Source: Candidatus Bipolaricaulota bacterium
GTDB taxonomy: Bacteria > Bipolaricaulota > Bipolaricaulia > UBA7950 > UBA9294
Reading direction: 5' to 3'
Assembly: GCA_030612175.1 (NCBI GenBank)
Contig: JAUWOJ010000071.1
Location: 1 to 5,415 of the forward strand
Length of the DNA: 5,415 bases
Shown here: one piece after another, positions 5,104 to 5,415 of the stretch
How the letters are laid out: each line of letters starts with the position of its first letter
Numbering within the stretch: position 1 is the first letter of the stretch
Program-made: the position numbers and the translations under genes
Notes under the pieces: generated by a model
What the model saw: the letters and a program-made list of their open reading frames with translations, nothing else
The model's database searches: none
Told to the model about the DNA's origin: nothing

Positions 5104-5415
5104 TTGACTGAAATGACAAAGCTTCTTGATAATAGAAGCCAAGGACGAGTTGGTGAGGAGCTTTGGAGCCACATTACGGATGGTTCACGCCTGTCCATCC
5201 TAACACGCGCATTCTCTATCTGTGCCTATTTGGAACTCGAGAGCCGACTCAAACGAATAGGTGAGCTCCGTCTCCTGTTGTCTCACAATGATCAGCCCAC
5301 AAGCAGGAGCAATGATACACGTTGCAGTGTTCCAGGTCTTGTCGGAGGCGAAGGAGATCGTCGTTTCCGCAACTCACTGCAATTGACCTACGTAGCGCGC
5401 GCCTGCGCAGGTTGG
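5104..5415 (+). CDS. N-terminus of a PLD-like domain helicase (SNF2/SF2 type), partial
   Basis: An open frame runs without a stop to the right edge: 101 codons from ATG 5113, or 104 from the in-frame TTG 5104. It begins MTKLLDNRSQGRVGEELWSH, then has RLSILTRAFSICAYLELESRL, IGELRLLLS and, further on, GEGDRRFRNSLQLTYVARACAGW. From memory, LLDN at the start, a (S/A)xFSIYAYxxL strand-helix, LRLL(F/L)S and a late R(N)xLx...AxxCAxW segment are landmarks of the phospholipase D-like N-terminal domain of large helicases in restriction-like or defence loci. The helicase motifs and any HKD motif are outside the window. The SD AGGAG (5094-5098) is 5 nt from TTG 5104 but 14 nt from ATG 5113, which favours the TTG. 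An in-frame TGA at 5101-5103 bars any earlier start. The family call is a recollection of motifs, not a search result. Confidence 0.62.
   Translation, partial: MTEMTKLLDNRSQGRVGEELWSHITDGSRLSILTRAFSICAYLELESRLKRIGELRLLLSHNDQPTSRSNDTRCSVPGLVGGEGDRRFRNSLQLTYVARACAGW

Noticed and set aside
4913..5107. Overlapping plus-strand open frame, including a 24-codon ATG frame at 5033-5107
   Set aside because: Its first part is out of frame inside the 97-residue gene with a Cys-rich shadow translation. The 24-codon tail overlaps the stop as ATGAGTGA but has no visible protein signature.

Overview
The window holds a conserved bacterial protein quality-control cluster on the minus strand (bases 1-4105). 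A tRNA-Thr gene diverges from it on the plus strand. Beyond lies about 500 bp of repeat-rich non-coding DNA and then the start of an apparently accessory plus-strand block that runs off the right edge. The gene order (NFACT/RqcH, site-2 protease, trigger factor, clpP), the mid-GC composition and the protein style suggest a Gram-positive-like or Chloroflexota (possibly Dehalococcoidia-like) bacterium. That placement is an impression from the sequence and was not tested by any search.

Reading the minus strand in transcription order: an RqcH/FbpA-type NFACT protein (4105-2507) shares one base with a membrane M50 site-2 protease (2507-1818) through a TAATG junction. After an 85-bp gap with a well-formed promoter (TTGCCC-N17-TATAAT) come trigger factor (1732-482) and, overlapping it by ATGA, ClpP (485 to the left edge, C-terminus missing). 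Functionally these join nascent-chain rescue and tagging (RqcH), intramembrane proteolysis, co-translational folding (trigger factor) and the Clp protease core.

The 52 bp between the rqcH-like start codon and tRNA-Thr(CGU) is very compact. Two consensus TATAAT boxes lie four bases apart on opposite strands, one for each gene.

From 4230 to about 4620 there is no credible gene. The DNA contains 9-nt phased CGCAGAG/CGCAAAG units, a diverged ~35-bp direct repeat, an 8-bp tandem pair, six heptads of ACTGAYA type and a 10-bp perfect inverted repeat. This looks like mobile or repeat-derived intergenic sequence.

From about 4682 a possible promoter leads to an unrecognised 97-residue basic protein (4747-5040). 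It is followed by the first ~100 residues of a protein resembling the PLD-like N-terminus of large SF2/SNF2 helicases found in restriction and defence loci (5104 or 5113 to the edge). A defence or restriction island next to tRNA-Thr is the most interesting possibility here, but only its first edge is visible.
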